From positions 1 to 64,000 of the forward strand of contig JAKBHH010000006.1 in assembly GCA_021836865.1 (NCBI GenBank): a DNA stretch of 64,000 nt. The letters are read 5' to 3'. Within the stretch, counting starts at the first letter, position 1, and each line of letters starts with the position of its first letter. Source of the DNA: Acidobacteriota bacterium (lineage in GTDB: Bacteria > Acidobacteriota > Terriglobia > Terriglobales > Acidobacteriaceae). Shown piece by piece: positions 37,609 to 46,882 of the stretch. Position numbers and translations under genes: made by a program. The notes under the pieces are model-generated. The model saw only the letters and a program-made list of their open reading frames with translations, did not search any database and was not told the DNA's origin.

Positions 37609-38816
37609 ACCTGAGAGAGACACAAGCCCCCGGTGCGCCGCAGGCGCCTGATTTCGTCCCTTTAATAGTCCCCGAGATCCGCGGGAACGAATGGCACTAT
37701 GTCAAGGAGTGCCTTGATACGAATTGGGTGTCGTCCGTCGGAAGCTATGTAGAGCGCTTCGAGAGGATGGTCGCCGATCAGGCTGGGACAAGATATGCTG
37801 TCGCAACCATGAACGGCACATCCGCATTACATATAGCTCTCATGTTGGCCGGCGTAGAGCGCGATGATGAGGTGCTCGTCTCGTCTCTCACATTCATCGC
37901 GCCAGCGAATGCGATTCGATACGTTGGCGCCTGGCCGGTATTTATGGATTCGGAGCCGCGCTACTTGCAGATTGATCCCGTACACACATTGGATTTCCTC
38001 AAGAGTGACTGCACTTGGGACGGGGCGGCACTGATCAATCGGCGCACGAGGCGCAGGGTCCGTGCCATCCTCCCGGTGCATATACTCGGCCACCCGGTCG
38101 ATCTAAATCCAATCCTCGAGATAGCGGAAGCCTTTTCACTCCCGGTGATCGAGGACGCAACCGAAGGGCTAGGTAGTACCTATCGCGGTCGAAGCGTCGG
38201 AGGCATGGGAAGTGTTGGATGCTTCAGCTTCAACGGGAACAAGATTATTACTACCGGCGGCGGAGGAATGTTAGTCACCAATAGCGCGGAGTGGGCGGAA
38301 AAGGCAAGGTACCTGACGACGCAAGCAAAGGATGACCCGATAGAGTACGTGCATCGCGCCATAGGCTTTAACTATCGCTTAACCAACCTACTGGCTGCGG
38401 TAGGCTGTGCGCAAATGGAAAGCCTAGACGCATATATTCAGTCGAAGCGACAAATTGCGAAGCGATACAACAGCGCGCTTGGAGGTATCCCCGGAATTAC
38501 GATCCCAGCCGAGGCCGAGTGGGCGCAGAGCACCTACTGGATGTACACGATACGGATTGATGCAGGGATTACCCACATTGACTCTCGAAGCCTTCTTCGT
38601 GAACTGCACTCGAGGAAGATACAGACACGCCCGTTGTGGCAGCCGCTTCATTTGTCACCCGCGCATGCGCACCCGGATGGACAGGCTTGTCCAGTTGCGG
38701 AAGTAATTCATCGGGACGCAATCAGCCTGCCGTGCTCGGTGGGCCTCACAATTCCTGATCAAGACAGAGTCATTGATGCAATTGTCGATATAGTCAGCAG
38801 AAACCCCAGATCATGA
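37605..38816 (+). CDS. DegT/DnrJ/EryC1/StrS aminotransferase (LegC-like)
   Basis: PLIVPEIRGNEWHYVKECLDTNWVSSVGSYVERFERMVADQAGTRYAVATMNGTSALHIALMLAGV...IEDATEGLGSTYRGRSVGGMGSVGCFSFNGNKIITTGGGGMLVT. Confidence 0.95.
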   Translation: MNLRETQAPGAPQAPDFVPLIVPEIRGNEWHYVKECLDTNWVSSVGSYVERFERMVADQAGTRYAVATMNGTSALHIALMLAGVERDDEVLVSSLTFIAPANAIRYVGAWPVFMDSEPRYLQIDPVHTLDFLKSDCTWDGAALINRRTRRRVRAILPVHILGHPVDLNPILEIAEAFSLPVIEDATEGLGSTYRGRSVGGMGSVGCFSFNGNKIITTGGGGMLVTNSAEWAEKARYLTTQAKDDPIEYVHRAIGFNYRLTNLLAAVGCAQMESLDAYIQSKRQIAKRYNSALGGIPGITIPAEAEWAQSTYWMYTIRIDAGITHIDSRSLLRELHSRKIQTRPLWQPLHLSPAHAHPDGQACPVAEVIHRDAISLPCSVGLTIPDQDRVIDAIVDIVSRNPRS

Positions 38817-38832
38817 TCTACGAATTTACTAC

Positions 38833-40308
38833 ATGAACATCGACGGCCTCTTCACTTCGGCGACTCCCCACATCGCAAACTTTGCGCAGCAACAGGTCCT
38901 TCTCTACCGCCATGATCCGCGCTTGCAGGACTATTTCGAGGCTATTCAAATTGACGGCCTCGACACTCCTCGCGCGAGGGCTAGCAAGGATCGGCGTGCG
39001 CATGGATTTATTCAGGCTGCTCTCGCGGGCGCGTGCCGCATCTCGCGATTCCAGAGAACATCCCCCATTAGAGCAGATGTACTGCTTTGCCCAAGTCCCT
39101 ACTTTAGCCGAGAGACGGAAACGCGTTTCTTCATGCGCACGCTTCTAGGCATTGCGCGGACAGGTGCAACGATAGCCTGTTTGCTGCCGAAGGCAGCGCC
39201 ATGTCTCGCCGACTTGAACGCTATTCTCGACGCAGAAAATCGTGCCCGTCAGGTGCACTTCATCGACCCGCTTGGCGGGTTGGGTCTATTGCAGCGTCCG
39301 CTCATGCGCAAAGCTGCACAGACTCGCGGGCGCATCGCGTTCGAAGCGGCCACCGATATCCTCAGCCCTCACGGACTTGAGCCTGGTGAGGATGTCCTGC
39401 CGCACTTTGAGCGGCTTGCATACTTTGTCGAGGCCTGGGAGCAACTGCTTACGCACATCGAGTTTGATACCGCAGTGACACGTTGTCACTGGCTTCCTCT
39501 GTGCAGTGCAGTAAGCAGATCCGCGAATAGCCAACGACGGAAAGTAATTACTTTTCAACAGGGAGTGATTGGCCACAGCCTGGACGCTCCAGTTACCGCA
39601 TCTACTTATGTTGCCTTTGGCAACTCATCCTCCGCCTTCCTGTCTCAGATGAACCGCAGATTCTTTGATGCTGTAGCACTCCCAGAGCCTAAGGTCGAAT
39701 TCATCAGTGGAGGCTGCCTGTTCGATGCAGTTGGTGCGCTTCCTGACCAGTTTGCGAACAAAACTCTATTGATGGTTGATGTCCCAACAGCGCAGTCCCT
39801 CTTCTACGGAGTCAGGGCGCAAACCGAGGCGCTAACAAGGCTCGGCGAAGAATTTCTGGCATTTGGAGATTCGACCTGGCGCCTAATCATCAGGCCGCAT
39901 CCGTTCTGGAACAATCTGGACATGCATGACTGCCTGGATCTTGCAAAACGCTTTCCAGGACGCTGCGAGATCTCTCATCCGGCATGGCCTTTGGATGATG
40001 ACCTGCGCAGGTCGTCTGCGACGATTGGGATTTTCAGTGGGGTCCTCACGGTTGCCTCCGCATCTGGGCTCCCAAGCTACTTTCTTCAAACAGAAGGCGG
40101 CTTTTCAACAGGCGACTTTGCATGTTTCCAAGATGGGCAAATGTTCATGCCGAATGATGCCTTGCAGCAGATTCGAAGCATCTTCCGCGACCCCAATGCT
40201 TACGCTGACGCTCGAGCAACCGCGCTCCGCAATGGGCGAGAATACTATGCCAATGGAACCAATCTGCAGCTTGACGCGACGTTCTTCAGCCGCACGATCA
40301 GTCACTGA
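38833..40308 (+). CDS. Uncharacterised GT-B-like / capsule-polysaccharide-transferase-like protein
   Basis: No strong family motif. 'LIIRPHPFWNNLDMHDCLDLAKRFPGRCEIS..PLDDDLRRSSATIGIFSGVLTVASASGLPSYFLQTEGGFSTGD' resembles the C-terminal nucleotide-sugar-binding half of capsule/sialyl-type GT-B enzymes. Confidence 0.5.
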   Translation: MNIDGLFTSATPHIANFAQQQVLLYRHDPRLQDYFEAIQIDGLDTPRARASKDRRAHGFIQAALAGACRISRFQRTSPIRADVLLCPSPYFSRETETRFFMRTLLGIARTGATIACLLPKAAPCLADLNAILDAENRARQVHFIDPLGGLGLLQRPLMRKAAQTRGRIAFEAATDILSPHGLEPGEDVLPHFERLAYFVEAWEQLLTHIEFDTAVTRCHWLPLCSAVSRSANSQRRKVITFQQGVIGHSLDAPVTASTYVAFGNSSSAFLSQMNRRFFDAVALPEPKVEFISGGCLFDAVGALPDQFANKTLLMVDVPTAQSLFYGVRAQTEALTRLGEEFLAFGDSTWRLIIRPHPFWNNLDMHDCLDLAKRFPGRCEISHPAWPLDDDLRRSSATIGIFSGVLTVASASGLPSYFLQTEGGFSTGDFACFQDGQMFMPNDALQQIRSIFRDPNAYADARATALRNGREYYANGTNLQLDATFFSRTISH

Positions 40309-40338
40309 GCCGCGGATAATTGCTGGGTGGAGCGTTTG

Positions 40339-41454
40339 ATGAAAGTCGTCTTTATTAGCACCATGCGAGGCTGGCAGTGGGGAGGGAGTGAGGAGTTGTG
40401 GAGCCAATCTGCTGCTGCTCTCAAAAGTGCCGGTGATGAAGTGGTTGTATGCCTCCCCGACTGGCCAAAGCGAGCACGCAAAGTTGCTGAGTTGGCCACT
40501 CTGGGAATCCCAATTTACACGCATTCCATGGGTTCTCACAGGTCTATTATCCGGCGTGTCTGGAGGAGGTTGACCTATGATCCGAAGAGCGCACCAAGGT
40601 GGTTTGCGCAGTGTAGGCCTGACTTAGTCGTCATCTCGCAAGGTCATAACTCCGGTGGCTTTGGCTGGGCGCGAATCTGCAGAGATGCGCGTATCCCGTA
40701 CATTGTGATCGTCCATTGCAACAGCGAGTCATGGTGGTTCGGAGACGAGCTCAATGATGCTCTTGAATGTTACACCTCAGCCCGCAAGGTATTCTGCGTC
40801 TCCGAGAAGAATCTCGCTTTGCTGCGTCTGCAGTTGTGCGATCCCATTCCAGATGCAGAGATCGTGCGCAATCCGTTCAATGTGTCCTGCGAACCCGCAC
40901 CAGCATGGCCAGGTAGTACGTCTGGATGGAAGATAGCCTGCGTCGCCCGGATCGATGCCGCCGCAAAGGGACATGATCTCCTCCTGCAGACTCTTGCCAG
41001 CCCCATTTGGCGCGATCGCCACGTGGAGCTGAATCTGTTCGGCTCCGGCCCTGACGAAGCGTTGCTGCGGAAGATGGCAGCAGCACTCGATCTGAAGAAT
41101 ATCCGCTTTCGCGGCCATATCCCAGATGTCAGAAAGATATGGGAGGAAAATCACATTCTTGCTCTCCCTTCGCGCTTCGAGGGGCTGCCTCTTGCGCTTG
41201 TTGAGGCAATGTGGTGTGCCAGGCCGGCTGTGGTCACCGATGTTGGGGGGAACACAGAACTCTGTGTGGAGGGAAAGACCGGGTTTGTCGCCCCCGCACC
41301 GACACTTGAATTCTTTTCGAATGCGCTTGAGCGTGCTTGGACCATGCGCGAAATGTGGCACGACATGGGCCAGGCTGCCCGACTGCTCGCAGAGGGAAGG
41401 ATTCCCAAGGATCCGGTCAAGGCGTTTTGCTCGAGGCTGCGAGAGCTCGCATGA
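40339..41454 (+). CDS. Glycosyltransferase family 4
   Basis: KVVFISTMRGWQWGGSEELWSQSAAALKSAGDEVVVCLP...WKIACVARIDAAAKGHDLLLQTLASPIWRDRHVELNLFGSGPDEALLRKMA...ILALPSRFEGLPLALVEAMWCARPAVVTDVGGNTE. Confidence 0.93.
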   Translation: MKVVFISTMRGWQWGGSEELWSQSAAALKSAGDEVVVCLPDWPKRARKVAELATLGIPIYTHSMGSHRSIIRRVWRRLTYDPKSAPRWFAQCRPDLVVISQGHNSGGFGWARICRDARIPYIVIVHCNSESWWFGDELNDALECYTSARKVFCVSEKNLALLRLQLCDPIPDAEIVRNPFNVSCEPAPAWPGSTSGWKIACVARIDAAAKGHDLLLQTLASPIWRDRHVELNLFGSGPDEALLRKMAAALDLKNIRFRGHIPDVRKIWEENHILALPSRFEGLPLALVEAMWCARPAVVTDVGGNTELCVEGKTGFVAPAPTLEFFSNALERAWTMREMWHDMGQAARLLAEGRIPKDPVKAFCSRLRELA

Positions 41455-41602
41455 AACTCAAGGATCCGAAGGCTGCATGGCAACACAGGTTCGCTGGGGG
41501 ATTGCACGTTGCGGCGTCCTATCCTAACTCCTACCTGAGCGGTCAATTGCGGTCAGTGTGAGTGTCGCTGCAGGAGTCTTTCCACGGTGGAGTAAGCCCT
41601 AT

Positions 41603-42523
41603 ATGACAATTACAGTGATCCTCTGTACATTTAATCGTTGCAGGAGTCTGGAAAAGGCGCTCAAGAGCCTTGCAGTGATGCAGGTAGATGGCTCTATATC
41701 ATGGTATGTTCTTGTGGTAGACAACAACTCCACAGACGCGACTCGCAGTGTCGTAGATAAGTTTTCCCGTGAGTATCCCGGCCGCTTTCTCTACCAATTT
41801 GAAGCCCAACAAGGTAAATCCTTTGCCCTAAATGCGGGAGTGCGAGCAGCCGCGTCCGAAGTGATAGCGTTTGTGGACGATGATGTCGAGGTTGATCGCA
41901 ACTGGCTTGAGAATCTTGTCAGGCCGCTCGAAGCGGCAGAGTACTCCGGCGTAGGGGGAAGGATTCTTCCCGAGATCGCGTTCACGCCTCCCCGATGGAT
42001 GGACACGACAGGTCGCTACGCGTTAGCCCCGCTTGCCATCTTTGACCTTGGGATAGAGCCGCATGACTTACAAGAGGCGCCGTTCGGCACTAACATGGCG
42101 TTCAGAAAAGCTATGTTTGACAAATATGGCGGGTTTCGTACGGACTTGGGGCCACGTCCGGGAAGCGAAATCCGCAACGAGGATGCGGAATTCGGCACTA
42201 GGCTTCTGAACGCAGGGCAACGTTTGTGGTACCAGCCGTCGGCGGTTGTCTACCACGCAATTCCGCAGGGTCGGCTGAGCAAGAGGTACTTCTTGACCTG
42301 GTGGTTTGATAAGGCGCGTGCAGACATCCGTCAATCCGAACCCCCAACGGATGGAAGAGTGTGCTTTCTGGGTATTCCGCTTTTTCTTGTACGAAGACTG
42401 GGGGTCTGGATCATACGATGGATCGTCGCTGGAGATTCAAGAAAGAGATTCAGTTGCAGGCTCAAAGTGTGGAGTATATCCGGGGCGATCACAGAGTGCG
42501 TGAAGCAATATCGAGAATCGTGA
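41603..42523 (+). CDS. Glycosyltransferase family 2
   Basis: MTITVILCTFNRCRSLEKALKSLAVMQ...LVVDNNSTDATRSVVDKF...VIAFVDDDVEVDRNWLENLVRPL; ATG at 41603. Confidence 0.92.
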   Translation: MTITVILCTFNRCRSLEKALKSLAVMQVDGSISWYVLVVDNNSTDATRSVVDKFSREYPGRFLYQFEAQQGKSFALNAGVRAAASEVIAFVDDDVEVDRNWLENLVRPLEAAEYSGVGGRILPEIAFTPPRWMDTTGRYALAPLAIFDLGIEPHDLQEAPFGTNMAFRKAMFDKYGGFRTDLGPRPGSEIRNEDAEFGTRLLNAGQRLWYQPSAVVYHAIPQGRLSKRYFLTWWFDKARADIRQSEPPTDGRVCFLGIPLFLVRRLGVWIIRWIVAGDSRKRFSCRLKVWSISGAITECVKQYRES

Positions 42524-42685
42524 GTGTGCTCGGAGTCGGTCAGCCCCGCGTCGTCTCCCTCTTAGCGAGATGCAGGGTGAACGAATGCACGCTGCTGCAC
42601 GGAGCAGCGAATGGAGAGGATGAAGCACACAAATGCGCCGTCGGAGCGATCTCGACTGCGTCTTTCTTCGATCGGGTCTAGGTGA

Positions 42686-43885
42686 ATGAAGCTACGCGTT
42701 GTTATCGTCGGCGGTGGCATTGTGGGGCTAGCGACTGCTCACCAATTGCTTTGTCGATTCCCATCTCTTCAAGTACTTGTTCTGGAAAAGGACAAGCAGG
42801 CGGGATCACAACAGACTGGGCATAACAGCGGCGTGCTGCATAGCGGTCTGTACTATAGTCCGGGATCCTTGAAGGCGCGCCTTTCCGTTGAAGGAATACG
42901 GCGCATGACGGCGTTCTGCGATCTGCACCATGTTCCCTACAGAATCTGCGGCAAAATTGTGCTGGCCACGGACAAGGAGGAGATGCCTCGTCTTCACGCC
43001 CTGTATCAGAGGGGATTGGCCAATGGGTTGACCGATCTGCAAATGCTTGGCCCTGAGGAGATCCGGGAGCGTGAGCCTCATGCCGCTGGCGTCGCCGCCG
43101 TATATGTCCCGCAGGAAGGGATTGTCGACTTTCATAAAGTCGCGCAAGCCCTGGTGCAGGAGATCACGCTGCGAGGAGGCGTTGTCAGGTGCTCATCCAG
43201 AGTGGAACGCCTTAAGCAATCTGTCCGGTGGCAAATCATCTCTGAGACGGGCGAGGACGAAGCGGATTTCCTGATCAATTGCGCCGGACTCCACAGTGAT
43301 CGCGTAAGCAGGCTTGCCGGCAACCACGATCGCACGCAAATTGTCCCGTTCCGCGGGGAATACTACCGGCTGCGACCAGAGCGCGATTACCTCGTACGGA
43401 ATCTGATTTATCCGGTGCCTGACCCGAAGTTCCCTTTCCTCGGTGTGCATTTCACGCGTCAGATTGACGGTTGTGTGGAAGCCGGCCCCAATGCGGTCCT
43501 TGCATTTGCGCGGGAGGGCTATCGCTACGCAGATATCAACTTGAAAGATTTGATCGAGTCCCTGACCTACGGCGGCTTTTGGCGATTTCTGCTGCGGTAT
43601 CCTTCAATCTGCTGGGACGAATTCTATCGATCCTGCCGCAAAGAACTTTTCTGCCATTCGCTCCAGCGGCTTGTCCCGGAGATTCAGGTGGATGATCTGG
43701 GACCTGGCGGAGCGGGCGTCCGCGCGCAGGCGCTTTCGCCATCCGGCGAGCTGCTGCAGGATTTCTATTTCATACGGCAACCCCATGCCCTGCACGTGGT
43801 CAATGCGCCAAGTCCAGCAGCAACAGCATCTCTCGCCATCGCCGACGAAATTATCGATCGGATGAAGGATGCATTCAACCCGTAG
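42686..43885 (+). CDS. lhgO: L-2-hydroxyglutarate oxidase (FAD-dependent)
   Basis: RVVIVGGGIVGLATAHQLLCRFPSLQVLVLEKDKQAGSQQTGHNSGVLHSGLYYSPGSLKARL...VPFRGEYYRLRPERDYLVRNLIYPVPDPKFPFLGVHFTRQIDG. Confidence 0.93.
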   Translation: MKLRVVIVGGGIVGLATAHQLLCRFPSLQVLVLEKDKQAGSQQTGHNSGVLHSGLYYSPGSLKARLSVEGIRRMTAFCDLHHVPYRICGKIVLATDKEEMPRLHALYQRGLANGLTDLQMLGPEEIREREPHAAGVAAVYVPQEGIVDFHKVAQALVQEITLRGGVVRCSSRVERLKQSVRWQIISETGEDEADFLINCAGLHSDRVSRLAGNHDRTQIVPFRGEYYRLRPERDYLVRNLIYPVPDPKFPFLGVHFTRQIDGCVEAGPNAVLAFAREGYRYADINLKDLIESLTYGGFWRFLLRYPSICWDEFYRSCRKELFCHSLQRLVPEIQVDDLGPGGAGVRAQALSPSGELLQDFYFIRQPHALHVVNAPSPAATASLAIADEIIDRMKDAFNP

Positions 43886-43983
43886 AGCTCTTCGCTCAAC
43901 TAGAAGCGATCCCAAGGCGCAGGCAGGCGGAAGTTGATCGCTTCATTCTGCTTGCACCGGAAGGGAATTGCGCGCCTTGATTG

Positions 43984-45681
43984 CTAAGGTATTGTGGCGG
44001 TGGTTGTATTCGAGGGTCCACTTTCAACACCCAGAGTGTCCACTGACTTCACAATATAGTCGTAGGAGTTACCGCCCTGCACCGTTGTATCTGAATAGGT
44101 CGTCAGTGAAATATCCACCGTTGTGAGGAACTGATATGCATTCGCTCCTGCGATAGAGCGATACACATGATACCCAGACAGAGGATCCGGCGACGCCACC
44201 GGCGCATACCAGGCAAGGTCAACAAGATGTTGTGTGCCTGTGCCGCTCAGGTTAACAATCAGCGTCGGATTTGCCGACGAATTACTGGTGATTGTCAGCT
44301 GTCCGGTTGCGGCTCCTGCTACCGTCGGGCTGAATTGAAGATTGACTTGTAAGTTTTGCCCTGGGTTGAGCGTGACAGGCGCAGTAAGTCCGCTCTGGGT
44401 GAAGCCTGTTCCTCCCAGCGTGGCCGCACTGATGGTGACTGGGGTAGACCCTGTGGAAGATAAAACTACAGTTTGGGTCGACGAACTGTTGACCGCAACG
44501 CTACCGAAAGCGACAGTGCTTGCATTGATACTCAGATTGGGAGACGCAGTTGACGTTGTGCCTGTACCGCTCAAACCAACAACCACCGTAGCATTGGTTG
44601 AAGAGTTGCTTGCAACGGAAAGCTGTCCGCTAGCCTGACCTGCCGTTGTTGGGCTGAACTGCAGACTAAGGGTCAGGGTTTGACCGGGATTCAGAGTGGC
44701 GGGAAAGCTTGAAGTGCTGAGCGAAAATCCAGTCCCAGTTAGAGTGGCGGAGTTGATCGTCAACGGCGCGGAACCCCCGGAAACCAGCGTGACATACTGC
44801 GTCGAAGACGCATTCACTCCAACACTGCCGAAGGCCACGCTCGCCGGATTGATGGTGAGCACGGGTAGATCTACTGCCGGCACGCCGGCTCCCGATAGAT
44901 TGACCTGGGCCGTTGGGCTTACAGATGAGTTGCTCGTGATGCTCAGTTGTCCCGTGCTGGACCCCAGCGTCGTCGGGCTAAATTGCAGTTGAAGGGTGAG
45001 CGTCTGTCCAGGATTCAGAGTCGCAGGCAGACTTGCGGATGTGAGCGCGAAGCCGTTGCCGGCCACCGTTGCCGTGTTTACTGTTACAGGCGCACCGCCG
45101 GAAGAGGTCAATGTGACGGACTGAGTGGAAGTGTAGTTCAGGCCAATATTTCCAAATGAAACACTGGAGGGGCCGATGCTGAGTATAGGCGTCGGTGCCG
45201 TGACCGTGGACGTACCTGCCCCACTCAGGCCCACGACCGCCTGGGGACTCGTTGCGGCGTTGCTCCTCACGGTGAGATCTCCGGTAACCTGCCCCGTTGC
45301 CGTGGGGTCAAATTGAACAGCCAGATTCAGGCTGCTGCCTGCCGCCAGAGTGATTGGAAGACTGCCTTCCCCTGTCACAGAAAACGGTTGCCCTGAAATG
45401 CTGACCTGGTAGATGGTGACCGCGGTGGTTCCGTTATTGACCACGGCAGCCTGCAGCGTGGAGATATGGCCGACCGTAACAGAGCCGAATGCAAGGCTGC
45501 TTGGGAGTGTCAGGGAAGCTCCGGGGACGCTTTTGGTCGCATAGTATCCGCAACCGGAAAGTCCGAAGCTGAAAATCAGAAAAACGGCGAAACCGATGGG
45601 TACTTTGCGCTGAGCGATTGCCGGAATGACGCTCTTAATTTGACGAAGAATTGAGCGGAACGCGACGCCCTGCAGGCGCAT
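43984..45681 (-). CDS. Lipoprotein with tandem choice-of-anchor-D (Hydin/ASH-like) repeats and C-terminal FN3-like domain
   Basis: Lipobox FSFGLSGC. Four ~105-aa repeats of 'xxxFGSVxVNxxSTQxVTLxSxGxxPVTI...LNPGQTLTLxLQFSPTTxGxxxGQLSITSNSSxxPxxxVxLSGxGT', then a C-terminal FN3-like domain (VDLAWYAPVASPDPLSGYHVYRS...SYDYIVKSVDTLGVESGPSN). Confidence 0.85.
   Translation of the reverse strand: MRLQGVAFRSILRQIKSVIPAIAQRKVPIGFAVFLIFSFGLSGCGYYATKSVPGASLTLPSSLAFGSVTVGHISTLQAAVVNNGTTAVTIYQVSISGQPFSVTGEGSLPITLAAGSSLNLAVQFDPTATGQVTGDLTVRSNAATSPQAVVGLSGAGTSTVTAPTPILSIGPSSVSFGNIGLNYTSTQSVTLTSSGGAPVTVNTATVAGNGFALTSASLPATLNPGQTLTLQLQFSPTTLGSSTGQLSITSNSSVSPTAQVNLSGAGVPAVDLPVLTINPASVAFGSVGVNASSTQYVTLVSGGSAPLTINSATLTGTGFSLSTSSFPATLNPGQTLTLSLQFSPTTAGQASGQLSVASNSSTNATVVVGLSGTGTTSTASPNLSINASTVAFGSVAVNSSSTQTVVLSSTGSTPVTISAATLGGTGFTQSGLTAPVTLNPGQNLQVNLQFSPTVAGAATGQLTITSNSSANPTLIVNLSGTGTQHLVDLAWYAPVASPDPLSGYHVYRSIAGANAYQFLTTVDISLTTYSDTTVQGGNSYDYIVKSVDTLGVESGPSNTTTATIP
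44229..45510 (-). repeat. Four tandem ~315-bp coding repeats within the anchor-D lipoprotein (approximate boundaries)
   Basis: Repeated protein module visible in the translation (SVAFGSV... / LNPGQTL... / SNSS... / LSGxGT), recurring about every 105 aa. Confidence 0.7.
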
Positions 45682-46882
45682 GGACGTTCCTGTTCGGGTC
45701 TCTGGGCACGGGCTAATCAGAGCTATGGGTTCCTTGATTGATCCAACCACTAAAATCTCTCACCTAATAGGTCGTAAACAGTTCAGGTTTTGCAGGCATT
45801 CAAATCACTCCAACTGGCTGGTAGTCCGCCCCTTATCCTGCCGAATTCTGGTACAAATCTAGGCCGTCGCAGAAGTCCCGTTCGATTGCGGAAAAGGCTG
45901 TCGATTCACCTTCCCCGCAATCCAGAGTCAATTGCATCCCGCGGCTGGGAGGTGTGAATCGACGCAAACGTACCTTGGGACTTTGACGAGAGGCGGATGA
46001 TGGGAACCAGTTGCGAGTCAGTGTCTTTCACCCCCAAAGGTCCTTCCTTTGCAGGTACACGTCACACATCTTCCCTACATCTTCAAGGATTCGCAAGAAT
46101 ACAGTAAATCCCCCGGCCGGGTTGCAGGTTCATCATCCCGGTCTTGGCTACTGGTGTCAAGCATCAGCCACTTGCCTAGTTCGGTACATCTTTCTTTGCA
46201 ATTCCACTGCCAAAGCGGTGCTCTTAGCGAGGTCTGCAAATTACTGAAATAATTCGCCGCCCTTGCAAGGCTCCGGCCCGTCAGGAAAACGTTCTCAGTC
46301 ACTCGCTCCGCGGGCTGTGTAATTTTTGCACGAAGGTGTATTTTATTCCCTTCTGATGCCTCAGAATCTCATTGGTCCGTGAGTTGATATTCAAGCGGCC
46401 AGGCGCGCACAGAGGGCACGGACACTCGCTTCCGTCCTGTTTCCCCGGGCGGCCGCAACTATGCCTTTGTCCAGCCATACGGCTCGTGGTGAGCGAATGG
46501 CAAAGGCAGGTGGCCGATTCATTCCTGCGGCCGAGGCAGGGGCGGACTGGGTGACACTCAGGTCCATCCCGGTCAGGCACGGCCGATACGACATTGGCGA
46601 TGTCTTGGCGGGTGCCAAGAGCACCTTACAATTAGGTTTGTCAGTCACAAAGATCCAATCGCCGGGATGCCGGCGGACCCCGGCACAGTCCTGCTCGTCC
46701 ACGCTGACGGAACTCATGCCGGACAGGTCGCCTTCCAGCCTCGCATTTCAGGCAGAAGAACGCAGGTTATCTCGGAATGATCCCGAATTATCGAGGCCGC
46801 GGTCGATCAAGAGGAACAATTCAACCATCGCCGCACGGGCGTTGCAGGCGCAACAGGTGGCCAATGCAGAGGTGTTGTGTTA

